From positions 4,278,001 to 4,342,000 of the forward strand of contig NZ_CP059491.1 of assembly GCF_014041935.1 (NCBI RefSeq): DNA of 64,000 nucleotides, in the 5' to 3' direction. The position numbers and the translations under genes are program-made. The first letter of the stretch is position 1, and each line of letters begins with the position of its first letter. Origin of the DNA: Gordonia jinghuaiqii. Lineage in GTDB: Bacteria > Actinomycetota > Actinomycetes > Mycobacteriales > Mycobacteriaceae. Shown in pieces: positions 15,946 to 24,803 of the stretch. The notes under the pieces are model-generated. The model did not search any database, was not told the origin of the DNA, and saw only the letters and a list, made by a program, of their open reading frames with translations.

Positions 15946-17906
15946 TTGCCGCGTTCGCTCCGGGCAGTGACATCAAGAGGTACTTCCGCGGTCGGATGCC
16001 GCGGCTCGCGATCACGGTCATCATGCTCATGCCGTTGCTCTACGGCGCGATGTACCTGTGGGCGTTCTGGAATCCGTTCGCCAACGCCGACCGAATCCCG
16101 GTGGCCTTGGTGAACGAGGACACCGGGGCCAGTGTCGACGGCCGGCCACTGCAGGCCGGAGAGGAGGTCGCCGCCCGACTGGTCGAGAAAAAACCACTTG
16201 ACCTGCACGAGGTTTCGGCATCCGAAGCCGCCGAAGGCGTGGCGTCGGGCAAGTACTACTTCTCCATCACGCTACCCGCGGACTTCAGTGAATCGATCGC
16301 CTCACCCACCAGCAAATCCCCCCGCTCGGCCGATCTGATCTTCACCTACAACGACGCCAACAACTATCTGGCGACCCTCATCGGCCAGGACGCGGCCCAG
16401 CAGATCGTCAACGAGGTCGGCGCAGAGGTGGGTGCGCAGACCTTCGACATCGTCCTCAACGACGTGGGCTCCATCTCCGGGCAGCTGCAGAAGGCGGCCG
16501 ACGGGGCGAACGAACTGGCGACCGGTCTGGTCACCGCCGACAACGGGGCCCACGAACTGTCCACCAACCTGGTCACCGCCAAGGACGGTGCGGCCCAGCT
16601 GGCCGGCGGGATAGACGAGTTGTCCGGCGCGGTCACCCGTGCCACCGACCCGGTGCTCACCGCCCTCGGCAGCGTCAGCAGCGCCGGGCTCAGTCCTGCG
16701 GAGATCACCGCGATCGCCGACCGGATCGGAGCCAACGCCGCGGCGGTGACCGCGCGATTGAACACCCTCGCCGCCGACCAGGCCGACGCCGATCAGGCGC
16801 TGTCGCAGGTGATCACCGCGCTTCGGGCGAACCCCGACCCGGTGGTCCAGCAACTCGCGACCACACTGGCACCGGCCGAACAGTTCCTCTCCGAACAGGC
16901 CCTCGGACCCCAGGCCTCCGGCCAGCTGACCCAGGTACGCTCCGACGTCTCGACGCTGAGCACTGCACTCAACGATCCACAGGGCGGCCTGCGGTCGGCA
17001 CTGTCCCTGCTGGGCAACGGCGGTCTGGGCGCGGAGATCACCACCCTGCGCAACGCGGTCACCGAACTCGATTCGGGGTCGAACCGATTGAGCTCGGGCC
17101 TGGTCGAGCTCAGCGACGGCGCGGCCCAACTCGCCGCCGGCACCACCCGTCTGTCCAGCGGCGCAAACGAACTCGCATCCGGTCTGGAGAACGGGGTCAA
17201 GGCGATACCGAGTTGGGACGCCGAGCAGAAGAAGAAGCTCGCCGACACCCTGGCGCGACCCGTCGCACTCGACGAGGACACCGACAACCCGGCGTCGACC
17301 TTCGGGACGGGATTCACCCCGTTCTTCTTGTCACTGGCGTTGTTCGTCGGCGGCATCATCACCTGGATGCTGCTGACCCCGCTGCAGTCCCGCGCCATCG
17401 TCCGTGGGATACCCGCGCTCCGCGTGGTGCTCGCGTCGTTCTCGCCGGCCTTCTTCATCGGTTTCGTCCAGGCGGCGGTCCTCTACACGGTGATCACCTT
17501 CGCCGTGGGACTCGACGCCAAGTATCCGGTGGCGACCTTCGGTTTCCTCTTGCTGGTCGTGGCCGCGTTCATCGCGATCATCCAGATGTTCAACGCGGTG
17601 TTCGGCATCGCGGTCGGCCGGGCCGTCACCCTGGCGTTCCTCATGCTCCAGCTGGTCTCCGCGGGCGGAATCTATCCGGTTCCCACCACGCCGGAACCCT
17701 TCCAGTACCTCCATCACGTGGATCCGATGACCTACACCGTCAACGGCCTTCGCCAACTGACCGTCGGAGGGATCGACAGCCGCCTGTGGACCGCCATCGC
17801 CGTGCTCGCCGGGATCGTCGTGGTCAGCATGCTCCTCTCCTCGTGGGCGGCGCGCCGGGACAGGCAGTACACGATGGACCGGCTCTATCCGCCGGTCGAG
17901 CTGTAG
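15942..17906 (+). CDS. YhgE/Pip-type ABC-2 membrane protein
   Basis: A 654-aa protein. An N-terminal transmembrane helix (about residues 24-44) precedes YGAMYLWAFWNPFANADRIPVALVNEDTG, which is typical of YhgE/Pip proteins. A large outer region of about 380 aa follows with Ala/Leu-rich repeats (DGANELATGLVTADNGAHEL, LSSGANELASGLENG) likely to form a coiled coil. The C-terminus has about five helices resembling an ABC-2 permease. GTG start overlaps the ATPase gene. Family members include phage-receptor/infection proteins and type VII-linked ESAT-secretion accessory proteins. The role here is unknown. Confidence 0.88.
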   Translation: MIAAFAPGSDIKRYFRGRMPRLAITVIMLMPLLYGAMYLWAFWNPFANADRIPVALVNEDTGASVDGRPLQAGEEVAARLVEKKPLDLHEVSASEAAEGVASGKYYFSITLPADFSESIASPTSKSPRSADLIFTYNDANNYLATLIGQDAAQQIVNEVGAEVGAQTFDIVLNDVGSISGQLQKAADGANELATGLVTADNGAHELSTNLVTAKDGAAQLAGGIDELSGAVTRATDPVLTALGSVSSAGLSPAEITAIADRIGANAAAVTARLNTLAADQADADQALSQVITALRANPDPVVQQLATTLAPAEQFLSEQALGPQASGQLTQVRSDVSTLSTALNDPQGGLRSALSLLGNGGLGAEITTLRNAVTELDSGSNRLSSGLVELSDGAAQLAAGTTRLSSGANELASGLENGVKAIPSWDAEQKKKLADTLARPVALDEDTDNPASTFGTGFTPFFLSLALFVGGIITWMLLTPLQSRAIVRGIPALRVVLASFSPAFFIGFVQAAVLYTVITFAVGLDAKYPVATFGFLLLVVAAFIAIIQMFNAVFGIAVGRAVTLAFLMLQLVSAGGIYPVPTTPEPFQYLHHVDPMTYTVNGLRQLTVGGIDSRLWTAIAVLAGIVVVSMLLSSWAARRDRQYTMDRLYPPVEL

Positions 17907-17971
17907 CGGACCGGAATCCCCCCGAGCACCGGTCAGCCGCACCGATCGCCTGCTCCGATCCCCGGCGCCGG

Positions 17972-19024
17972 TCACACGGGTTGGATCAGCCGACCCTGGA
18001 CCACCAGCGAGGCGTTCTGCTTCAGACGCCGCACGCGGATGCTGACCGAATAGCCCGTGATCCCCTCTGCGGCGGCGACCTCGGTCCGGAGGTAGCGGTA
18101 GAAATCCTCGGTGTCGCGGCAGATCACCGCGACCATGAGGTTGTGTTCACCGCTGATCGCCGCGACGAATGCCACCTCGTCGTGTGCGGCGAGTGCGGTT
18201 CCGACGCGGTCGAGCGCCGTCGGCGCGACGGTCAGCCACAGCGTCGCACTCAGCCGGAACCCGAGCCGTTCGGGCAGGATCTCGACGTCATAGCGCAGTG
18301 CGCCACCGCGTTCGAGTGTGCGGAGGCGCCGCCGTACGCGCCCGACGGTCCAGCCGCAGATACGGGCCAGTTCGCGGTGCGGGAGACGCCCGTCCTGCGT
18401 CAGGGCGTCGATCAGCGGGGCATCGTCGTCGGTCAGGCGCGCGATGCCCGACGGTTGCTGGTCGCGAGCGGTGCCGTCGGAATCCGCGTCCTCCTCGACA
18501 GCATCCTCGAGGGCGGCATCCTCGACCGGGGCATGCGAGGCGAGGAGAGCCAGGGATTCCGCCGTCAGGCCCCCTCCGAAGCCGGTCCATCGCGATGCAG
18601 GCATCCCTACGTCGAAGGCGTGCAGCACGAGGTCGACGCGGACGTCGATCACCGCGGCCCGGGTCGACAGCGCGTTCAGCAGAACGTCGTGCCCCAGGGC
18701 CCCCATCGGTGCGCGGATGACGCAGACGATCTCGGCGCCGCCGGACACCACATAGGCGAAGCCGACCTCGCGCCGACGGGCCAGCGACGCGGCGAGCGGC
18801 TCCAACCGATCGGGGCGACAGCGCACGCGCGCCACCCATTCGGACTGGCCGCGGACCGCCGGGCGGATGATCCCGACGACCCGCATCACCCCGGATCGTC
18901 GTAACGCCTGGTACCGGCGCGCAGCCGTCTGCTCGGAGATCCCGGCGACCTCGCCCAGCTGCCGAAACGACGCCCGCGGGGAAACCTGCAGAGCACGGAG
19001 GATCGTGCCGTCTGTGTCGTCCAT
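17972..19024 (-). CDS. Double Lrp/AsnC-family transcription regulator
   Basis: A 350-aa protein made of two Lrp/AsnC units. Unit 1 has a helix-turn-helix at about residues 1-50 (DGTILRALQVSPRASFRQLG, then ISEQTAARRYQAL) and a RAM-like domain. An acidic linker sits at about residues 165-195. Unit 2 has a second HTH (DAPLIDALTQDGRLPHRELA, then WTVGRVRRRLRTL) and a second ligand-binding domain. Normal AsnC proteins are about 150 aa, so this acts as a built-in dimer. It is divergent from an MFS pump and probably controls it. The intergenic region contains GGTTC-TCC-GAACC, a possible operator. Confidence 0.88.
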   Translation of the reverse strand: MDDTDGTILRALQVSPRASFRQLGEVAGISEQTAARRYQALRRSGVMRVVGIIRPAVRGQSEWVARVRCRPDRLEPLAASLARRREVGFAYVVSGGAEIVCVIRAPMGALGHDVLLNALSTRAAVIDVRVDLVLHAFDVGMPASRWTGFGGGLTAESLALLASHAPVEDAALEDAVEEDADSDGTARDQQPSGIARLTDDDAPLIDALTQDGRLPHRELARICGWTVGRVRRRLRTLERGGALRYDVEILPERLGFRLSATLWLTVAPTALDRVGTALAAHDEVAFVAAISGEHNLMVAVICRDTEDFYRYLRTEVAAAEGITGYSVSIRVRRLKQNASLVVQGRLIQPV

Positions 19025-19198
19025 GATGGAGGAATCCTATGCGGCTGCAGTCTCCGACATTGATATGTTCCGGTTCTCCGAACCCGACTGCACTTTTCTG
19101 TCGCACCGACCGGACAATGATTCCCTGCGCCTCCGCCGTGGTCCGACCGGACCCGGCGACGCGTGGAAGTACAGCGAGTTCATCGAAAGCGAGAGCGT

Positions 19199-20755
19199 GT
19201 GACCACGTCCACCACCCTGCAGGCTCCGCCGGAGCGCCGGACAGCGACCATCGTGATGGCCTGCCTGGGCGTCTTCGTCGCCTATCTGCCCATCACCAGC
19301 GTCGCGGTGAGCCTGCCCGCGATCGGCGAGGCTTTCGGCGCGTCGACCGCCCAGTTGTCCTGGGTCCAGGACGCGTTCGTGCTGCCCATGGCGGCCTTCA
19401 TCCTGACCGCCGGGGTCTTCGGTGACGTCCACGGGCGTCGCAAGGTCTATCTGGTCGGCCTGAGCCTGACCGCGATCGGCGGCCTGGTCGCCCTGTGCGC
19501 GCAGTCGATCGTGCAGGTCTGGATCGGTCAGGCGATCGCGGGCACGGGCGCGGCGGCACTCCTGCCGACGACCCTGGCGATGATCAGCCATGCCGTGCCC
19601 GACTTCCGTGAGCGCGGCAAGTTCATCGGCATCTGGGCGTCGTCGCTGATGCTGTCGCTGACTCTCGGTTCACTCGTCGCGGGTCCGGTCGCCGAGTCCG
19701 CGGGCTGGCGGTGGATCTACCTGATGCCGATCCCGGTGGCGCTGGTCGCGCTCGCCGTGTCGATCGCGACCCTGCCCGACTCGCGCGCACCCCACGCCCG
19801 GCGGCTCGACTGGCCCGGCCAGATCTCCGCCGCGGTCGCGGTCACCGCGCTGGTCTTCGGCGTCATCGAGGCCGGTGTCGAGGGGCTGGGCGATCCGAAG
19901 GTCGTCGTGGCCTTCGTGGTGGCGGTGATCGCAGCGGTGACCTTCGTCGTCGTCGAACGACGCTCCGACAGTCCCATGCTCGACCTCGACCTGTTTCGCA
20001 GCCGGGCGTTCACCGTCACGACCCTGATCGCGATGATCTCGTTCCTGGCCCTGATCGGTTTCATCTTCGTCCTGAGCATGTACTTCGGGATGGTCCAGCA
20101 GCTGACCACCGTCGAGGCCGGCTGGCGACTCTCCGTGATGAACGGCGCGTCGATGGCCGTGGGTGCGCTCGCGGGCAAGATGATGCACCAGATCCAGGCG
20201 CGCTTCATGATCGGCGGCGGCCTCGCGATGGTGGCGGTGGCGCAGTTCGCGCTGCTCGACCTCGACGCCGAGACCTCGTTCGCCTCGATCTCGTGGCGAC
20301 TGATCATCCTCGGCCTCGGCATGGGACTCGTGATGGCGCCCATGACCGCGACCGCGGTGTCCTCGGTGCCCTATCACCTCGCGGGCATGGCCGCGGCGGG
20401 CAACAACACGTTCCGTCAGGTCGGTGGCGCCCTCGGCCCCGCAGTCCTCGGCGCCCTGCTGACCGCGGGTGCGGTCAACGCACTCCCGGACGAGCTCGCC
20501 GACGCGGGGATCGACGGCGCGATGCGGGATCGGGTTGTCAGTGCTGTCGACGGTGAGGGTCTGGCCGCGGTGTCCGGCCTCGATCTCGGCGCCGACACAC
20601 CCACCGTGATGGGTGCCGTCGGGAACGCCTTCCTCCAGGGCATGCATCTGTGCCTGATCTTCTCGGGCGTCCTCACCGCGGCCGCCGCGGTGCTGTGCCT
20701 GGTGATGCTGCGCCCGCAGCAATCTCCGCAGGAGACCCCGCCCGCGACGCCGTGA
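19199..20755 (+). CDS. MFS drug/metabolite exporter, DHA2 type
   Basis: A 518-aa protein with about 14 hydrophobic segments, of the EmrB/QacA type. Visible motifs are LSWVQDAFVLPMAAFILTAG (loop 2 region), GDVHGRRKVYLVGL (motif A) and GTGAAALLPTTLAMI (motif C-like region). GTG at 19199 with a GAAAGCGAGAG leader gives MTTSTTLQAPPERR; an ORF opening 12 codons earlier is less likely. It is divergent from the AsnC-type regulator. Substrate unknown. Confidence 0.88.
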   Translation: MTTSTTLQAPPERRTATIVMACLGVFVAYLPITSVAVSLPAIGEAFGASTAQLSWVQDAFVLPMAAFILTAGVFGDVHGRRKVYLVGLSLTAIGGLVALCAQSIVQVWIGQAIAGTGAAALLPTTLAMISHAVPDFRERGKFIGIWASSLMLSLTLGSLVAGPVAESAGWRWIYLMPIPVALVALAVSIATLPDSRAPHARRLDWPGQISAAVAVTALVFGVIEAGVEGLGDPKVVVAFVVAVIAAVTFVVVERRSDSPMLDLDLFRSRAFTVTTLIAMISFLALIGFIFVLSMYFGMVQQLTTVEAGWRLSVMNGASMAVGALAGKMMHQIQARFMIGGGLAMVAVAQFALLDLDAETSFASISWRLIILGLGMGLVMAPMTATAVSSVPYHLAGMAAAGNNTFRQVGGALGPAVLGALLTAGAVNALPDELADAGIDGAMRDRVVSAVDGEGLAAVSGLDLGADTPTVMGAVGNAFLQGMHLCLIFSGVLTAAAAVLCLVMLRPQQSPQETPPATP

Positions 20756-20788
20756 GGGGCGTGTCCCGCTCCCCCGGTGTCGGGTCGC

Positions 20789-21691
20789 TCAGGCGAACGC
20801 CGCCGCCACGTCCGCGGCGCGGCGGAGCTGATCGAGGTCGGAGCCGGTCGGGATGAGCTGCACCTCGTCGGTGCCGATGTCGGCGAAGCGGCGCAGGACC
20901 TCGGCGAGGTCGGCCTCGGTACCCGCCCAGCCGGTGGTGGGCGCGATGGCGTCGACGAACTCCGACGGAATCCAGTTCATGTAGTGGTGCAGGTGCCGGG
21001 TCACCTGGGCGCGCGGACCGTCCCCGTTCCCGATCGCGAACCAGAACGACGTCGCGAGATGGGGTGCGGCCCGGCCGGCCTCCGCCCACGCCGAACGCGC
21101 GACGTCGAACAGCTCGTTCTGCTTGCGTGTATCGAGGTCAAGGGTCACGCCCGCGATGCCGTCGGCCCACCCGACGGCGCTGCGGATGGTCTTGGGTCCA
21201 GTGGTGCCGACGTGCAGTTCCGGACCGCCCTTGCGGTGCGGTGCCGGACCGACCGGCAGCACCGAGTCGGTCAGCTTCTCCCCCGACCACACCCGCTTCA
21301 TCGTGGCGGCACGGTCGGCCAGCTGGCGCATCGTCTGCGTCGACGGGTCCGCGCCGACCGCCCGGTAGTCCTCGTGTCGCCCGCCGACCCCGAGCGCCAC
21401 GGTGAGGCGCCCTCCCGACAGCATGTCGCCGGTCGCCAGCGACTTGGCGAGGAGAACCGGGTCGTGCAGTTGCGGGACGACGACCGTCATCACCAGCGGC
21501 ACCCGCCGCGTCCACGCCGCCAGCGCGCCGAGGAAGGTCAGGCATTCCGGGTTGTCGAAGGCGATGCGTTCACCCCAGCACAGGGAGCTGAACGGACCGT
21601 CGTCGATGGTGGTGGCCCATGAGTGGAGCGTCTCCGCATCGAGATCCGGCTCCATCACGGGCATCGTCATTCCGATGCGCACGAGCGCCAT
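20789..21691 (-). CDS. Luciferase-like (LLM) oxidoreductase, probably F420- or FMN-dependent
   Basis: A 300-aa TIM-barrel oxidoreductase of the bacterial luciferase family. It has RIGMTMPVMEPDLDAETLHSW at the N-terminus, VPLVMTVVVPQLHDPVLLAKSLAT, SGGRLTVALGVGGRHEDY, and GPELHVGTTGPKTIRSAVGWADG. In mycobacteria such proteins often use F420. Nothing nearby reveals the substrate. It follows the desaturase gene on the same strand but is separated from it by a strong inverted repeat, so it is probably a separate transcript. Confidence 0.82.
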   Translation of the reverse strand: MALVRIGMTMPVMEPDLDAETLHSWATTIDDGPFSSLCWGERIAFDNPECLTFLGALAAWTRRVPLVMTVVVPQLHDPVLLAKSLATGDMLSGGRLTVALGVGGRHEDYRAVGADPSTQTMRQLADRAATMKRVWSGEKLTDSVLPVGPAPHRKGGPELHVGTTGPKTIRSAVGWADGIAGVTLDLDTRKQNELFDVARSAWAEAGRAAPHLATSFWFAIGNGDGPRAQVTRHLHHYMNWIPSEFVDAIAPTTGWAGTEADLAEVLRRFADIGTDEVQLIPTGSDLDQLRRAADVAAAFA

Positions 21692-21727
21692 TCTGGCACG
21701 GACGAACCACGCCCGAAGGATCTTCGC

Positions 21728-21772
21728 AGATGTCGCGGATCGTGGCGCGGAACGCTACGATCCGCGACATCT
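21728..21772. terminator. 45-bp perfect inverted repeat (16-bp arms)
   Basis: AGATGTCGCGGATCGT and its exact complement flank a 13-nt spacer. It lies 32 bp past the desaturase stop and 36 bp before the oxidoreductase start on the same strand. The position fits a terminator for the desaturase operon. No T run follows, so an operator for the oxidoreductase is an alternative. Confidence 0.65.
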
Positions 21773-21804
21773 ACGGTGGCGCAACGGATTCTGCCGAACG
21801 CCGC

Positions 21805-23058
21805 TCACGCCCTCCCGACACCGGACGCGCGCACCGGCGAATTCTTCAACTCCCGCAACGCGGTTCGGAGTCCGCGCCGCTTACCGGTGGCCGGGTCGAC
21901 GCCGAAGTGGTCGCTCATCCCCTCCCGGATCGCGAACCGCAGCTCCGACGCCGTCTCCGGTGCGTCGTCGGCAGTCGCCTTCAGCAGTGAGTTCGGCAGC
22001 GCCAGTTTGGCGATCGTGCGGAACGACTGGAAGTACTGCCCGAGCAGCGAACCCGTCGTGTAGGGCAGGTCGTACTTGTCGCACAGCTCGCGCACCCGCA
22101 CCCCGATCTCCTCGTATCGGCTGCTGGGCAGATCGGGAAACAGGTGGTGCTCGATCTGGTGACTGAGGTTGCCGCTCATGAACCGCATCAGCGGTCCCGC
22201 CCGGAAGTTGGCCGACCCCAGCATCTGTCGCAGGTACCAGCGCGGCTGGTCTTCGTTCTCGAACTCCTCGACGGTGAACTTCTCCGCACCGTCGGGGAAG
22301 TGCCCGCAGAAGATGACCATGTACGCCCAGTAGTTCCGGACGATGTTCGCGGTGAAGTTCGCGGTGATCGTCGTCTTCCAGTTCGGCCCGGCCAGCGCCG
22401 GGAAGATCAGATAGTCCTTGGTGGCCTGCTTGCTCACCTTGGTGCCGATCACACGCAGATCCTTCGCGGCCTGCCGGTAGGTCTTCTCCTTGTTGCGCAG
22501 TTTCTCGGTCTCGAGGTGGTGCAGGGCCACCCCGATCTCGAAGAACGTGCCGAGCATGAAGTTGTAGATCGGGTTCCCGATGTTCCACCACTCCCACGGC
22601 TGATCGCGTGTGACACGCAGGATTCCGTAGCCCACGTCGTCGTCCATCCCGACGACGTTCGTGTACTTGTGGTGGACGAAATTGTGGGAGTGCTTCCACT
22701 GCACGCTGGGGCAGGTGGTGTCCCACTCCCACGACGACGAGTGGACCTCCGGGTCGTTCATCCAGTCCCACTGCCCGTGCATCACGTTGTGCCCGAGTTC
22801 CATGTTCTCGATGATCTTGGCCAGCGACAGCATCGCGGTGCCGGCCGCCCAGGCGACCTTCTTGTCGCTGAACATCAGTGCGAGTCGGCCTCCGGCGGCG
22901 AGACTCCGCTGAATGGTGATGGCGCGCCGGATGTACCGGGCGTCGGCCGCTCCGCGGGACTCCTCGATGTCGCGGCGGATGGCGTCGAGTTCGGCACCGA
23001 GGGTGTCGATGTCGCTCTCGGTGAGGTGGGCGTACTGATCGATGTCGGTGATGGCCAT
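21805..23058 (-). CDS. Membrane fatty acid (acyl-CoA) desaturase, DesA3 type
   Basis: A 417-aa di-iron membrane desaturase. The three His boxes are GHNVMHGQWD, WKHSHNFVHHKYTN and HQIEHHLFPD. Hydrophobic segments are present around residues 60-85 and 215-240. By analogy with mycobacterial DesA3 it should insert a delta-9 double bond into stearoyl-CoA, with electrons from the neighbouring reductase. The ATG at 23058 has AGGAGG 5 nt upstream and starts MAITDIDQYAHL. It lies 8 bp after the reductase stop, forming a two-gene operon. Confidence 0.92.
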   Translation of the reverse strand: MAITDIDQYAHLTESDIDTLGAELDAIRRDIEESRGAADARYIRRAITIQRSLAAGGRLALMFSDKKVAWAAGTAMLSLAKIIENMELGHNVMHGQWDWMNDPEVHSSSWEWDTTCPSVQWKHSHNFVHHKYTNVVGMDDDVGYGILRVTRDQPWEWWNIGNPIYNFMLGTFFEIGVALHHLETEKLRNKEKTYRQAAKDLRVIGTKVSKQATKDYLIFPALAGPNWKTTITANFTANIVRNYWAYMVIFCGHFPDGAEKFTVEEFENEDQPRWYLRQMLGSANFRAGPLMRFMSGNLSHQIEHHLFPDLPSSRYEEIGVRVRELCDKYDLPYTTGSLLGQYFQSFRTIAKLALPNSLLKATADDAPETASELRFAIREGMSDHFGVDPATGKRRGLRTALRELKNSPVRASGVGRA

Positions 23059-23066
23059 GAAGCCTC

Positions 23067-24179
23067 CTACAGATCCAGGGTGCATTCACCAGACACGGCG
23101 CTGATGCATGTCTGGATTCGTTCTCCTTCGCGTCGCTCCTCGCCGGTGCGGAGGTCACGCACATATCCGCCGGCGAGCGGGACGACACATGTCTGACAGA
23201 TACCCATCCGGCAACCGAACGGCATCTGGATACCAAGGTTCTCCCCAGCTTCGAGAAGCGTTGTGGCGCCGTCGACCTCGGCCTCCTTGTCGGAGATGAG
23301 GAACTTCACGGTGCCACCTTCCCCGCCGTGGTCGGTGCGGGCGATGGCGAATCTCTCCACGTGCAACCGGTCGCGCAGACCACCGTCTGTGTAGTGCGAC
23401 TCCATCGCGTCGAGCAATGCCACCGGACCGCAGGCCCAGCATTCGCGCTCCCGCCAGTCCGGCACCCACTCGTCGAGCCGCGACACGTCGAACTTGCCCA
23501 TCTCCCTTGTCAACTGGAGGTTGAGATCGTAACCGTCGGCCTTGTCGGCGAGCTCCTCCATCTCGTCGAGGAAGATCACGTCGTCGCGAGTGGGTGCGGA
23601 GTGGATGTGCACGATGTCCGGGGTCTGTCCGTGCGACTTCAGCTGCCGCAGCATCGCCATGACGGGCGTGATGCCGCTGCCCGCGGTCACGAAGAGGATT
23701 TTCTCCGGGACCGGCTCGGGCAGATGGAAATCCCCCTTCGGCGACTGCAGGCGGATGATGGTCCCGGGGCTGACCCCGTCGACCAGGTGCGACGACAGGA
23801 AGCCGTCCGGGTTGGCCTTCACCGTGATCGCGATGGTCTTGTTCTCGTTGGCCCCGAAAGAGGTCAGCGAGTACGACCGCCAATGCCACTTGCCGCCGAT
23901 CTGCAGGCCGATGCCCACATACTGCCCGGGTTTGTAGGAGTCCGGGAATCCCCAACCGGTCCGGATGGTGACGGTCGCGGTGTCGTCGGTCTCCGTGGAG
24001 ACGTCGAGCACTTTGCCGCGGAGCTCACGAGCGCTCCACAACGGGTTGATCAGGTGCAGATAATCGTCCGGGAGCAGCGGGGTGGTGGCCCGCGCCACGA
24101 GCCCCCGGAGGATGTTGACCTCCGGTCTGCGGGCCTCGACATCCGCAGCGGGCCGCTTACTCCATCTGAGCAGGTTCAC
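23067..24179 (-). CDS. Desaturase-partner oxidoreductase with FAD, NAD(P)H and 2Fe-2S domains (Rv3230c-like)
   Basis: A 370-aa electron-transfer protein. It has a ferredoxin-reductase-type FAD domain (HWRSYSLTSFG), an NAD(P)H domain (LFVTAGSGITPVMAMLRQL, then ECWACGPVALLDAM), and a C-terminal plant-type 2Fe-2S domain with CRMGICQTC plus a later Cys. It should feed NADPH electrons to the downstream desaturase. The GTG at 24179 (MNLLRWSKRP) has TCCTCC-complementary GGAGGA 6 nt upstream; the longer frame is discarded. Confidence 0.92.
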   Translation of the reverse strand: MNLLRWSKRPAADVEARRPEVNILRGLVARATTPLLPDDYLHLINPLWSARELRGKVLDVSTETDDTATVTIRTGWGFPDSYKPGQYVGIGLQIGGKWHWRSYSLTSFGANENKTIAITVKANPDGFLSSHLVDGVSPGTIIRLQSPKGDFHLPEPVPEKILFVTAGSGITPVMAMLRQLKSHGQTPDIVHIHSAPTRDDVIFLDEMEELADKADGYDLNLQLTREMGKFDVSRLDEWVPDWRERECWACGPVALLDAMESHYTDGGLRDRLHVERFAIARTDHGGEGGTVKFLISDKEAEVDGATTLLEAGENLGIQMPFGCRMGICQTCVVPLAGGYVRDLRTGEERREGERIQTCISAVSGECTLDL

Positions 24180-24308
24180 ACGCACTCCTCCCCTCGGCTG
24201 GAGTTCCCATCGGGCGGTGTTACCGGCGGGTACAGCGTTCGGAGCACGACTGTACACAAAGATCGGTGACAGCGGTCACAACGGATCATACATGCAGGTC
24301 AGACGGGT

Positions 24309-24788
24309 TCACCAGACGAATGCGCCGGTCGTCCAGATTCCGGTGGCGACCAGCGCGAAGAGGAGTTCGACACCGATCGTCTTGGCCGCGGCCTTGAGGG
24401 CGGCGAGCGCGCCGCGCCACGCCTGCTCCGGGCTGCGGGTCCGAACCAGCTCCGACGCCAGGGCGCCCACGATGAACCCGAGCAGCAATCCGACGACGGG
24501 GACGACGAAGAACCCGATGATGCCGACGAGCCCGCCGACCATGACGGTGCGGTTGGGGATCGCATCCGCACGCAGCGACCGGCCTGCCACCAGGTACTTG
24601 ATGACCTCGCCGACGGCGATCACCACCATCGCCAGCACGAACACCGACCAGGCCCAGCCCCCGACGATCAGCGCCCAGACGAACAGCGCTCCGACGATGA
24701 GCAATGTCCCCGGCAGGATCGGCACGACGATGCCCACCAACCCGACGAATACAACGGCTGCGACCAGCAGCTCACCCCACAGCGGCAC
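24309..24788 (-). CDS. DUF456 family membrane protein
   Basis: A 159-aa protein with four to five hydrophobic segments and a Gly/Val/Leu-rich composition. The N-terminus MPLWGELLVAAVVFVGLVGI and the segment VPILPGTLLIVGALFVWALI match the small DUF456 family. It starts 15 bp after purT on the same strand and is probably co-transcribed. No function is known. Confidence 0.8.
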   Translation of the reverse strand: MPLWGELLVAAVVFVGLVGIVVPILPGTLLIVGALFVWALIVGGWAWSVFVLAMVVIAVGEVIKYLVAGRSLRADAIPNRTVMVGGLVGIIGFFVVPVVGLLLGFIVGALASELVRTRSPEQAWRGALAALKAAAKTIGVELLFALVATGIWTTGAFVW

Positions 24789-24803
24789 CGGCGCGTGGTC
24801 CCG

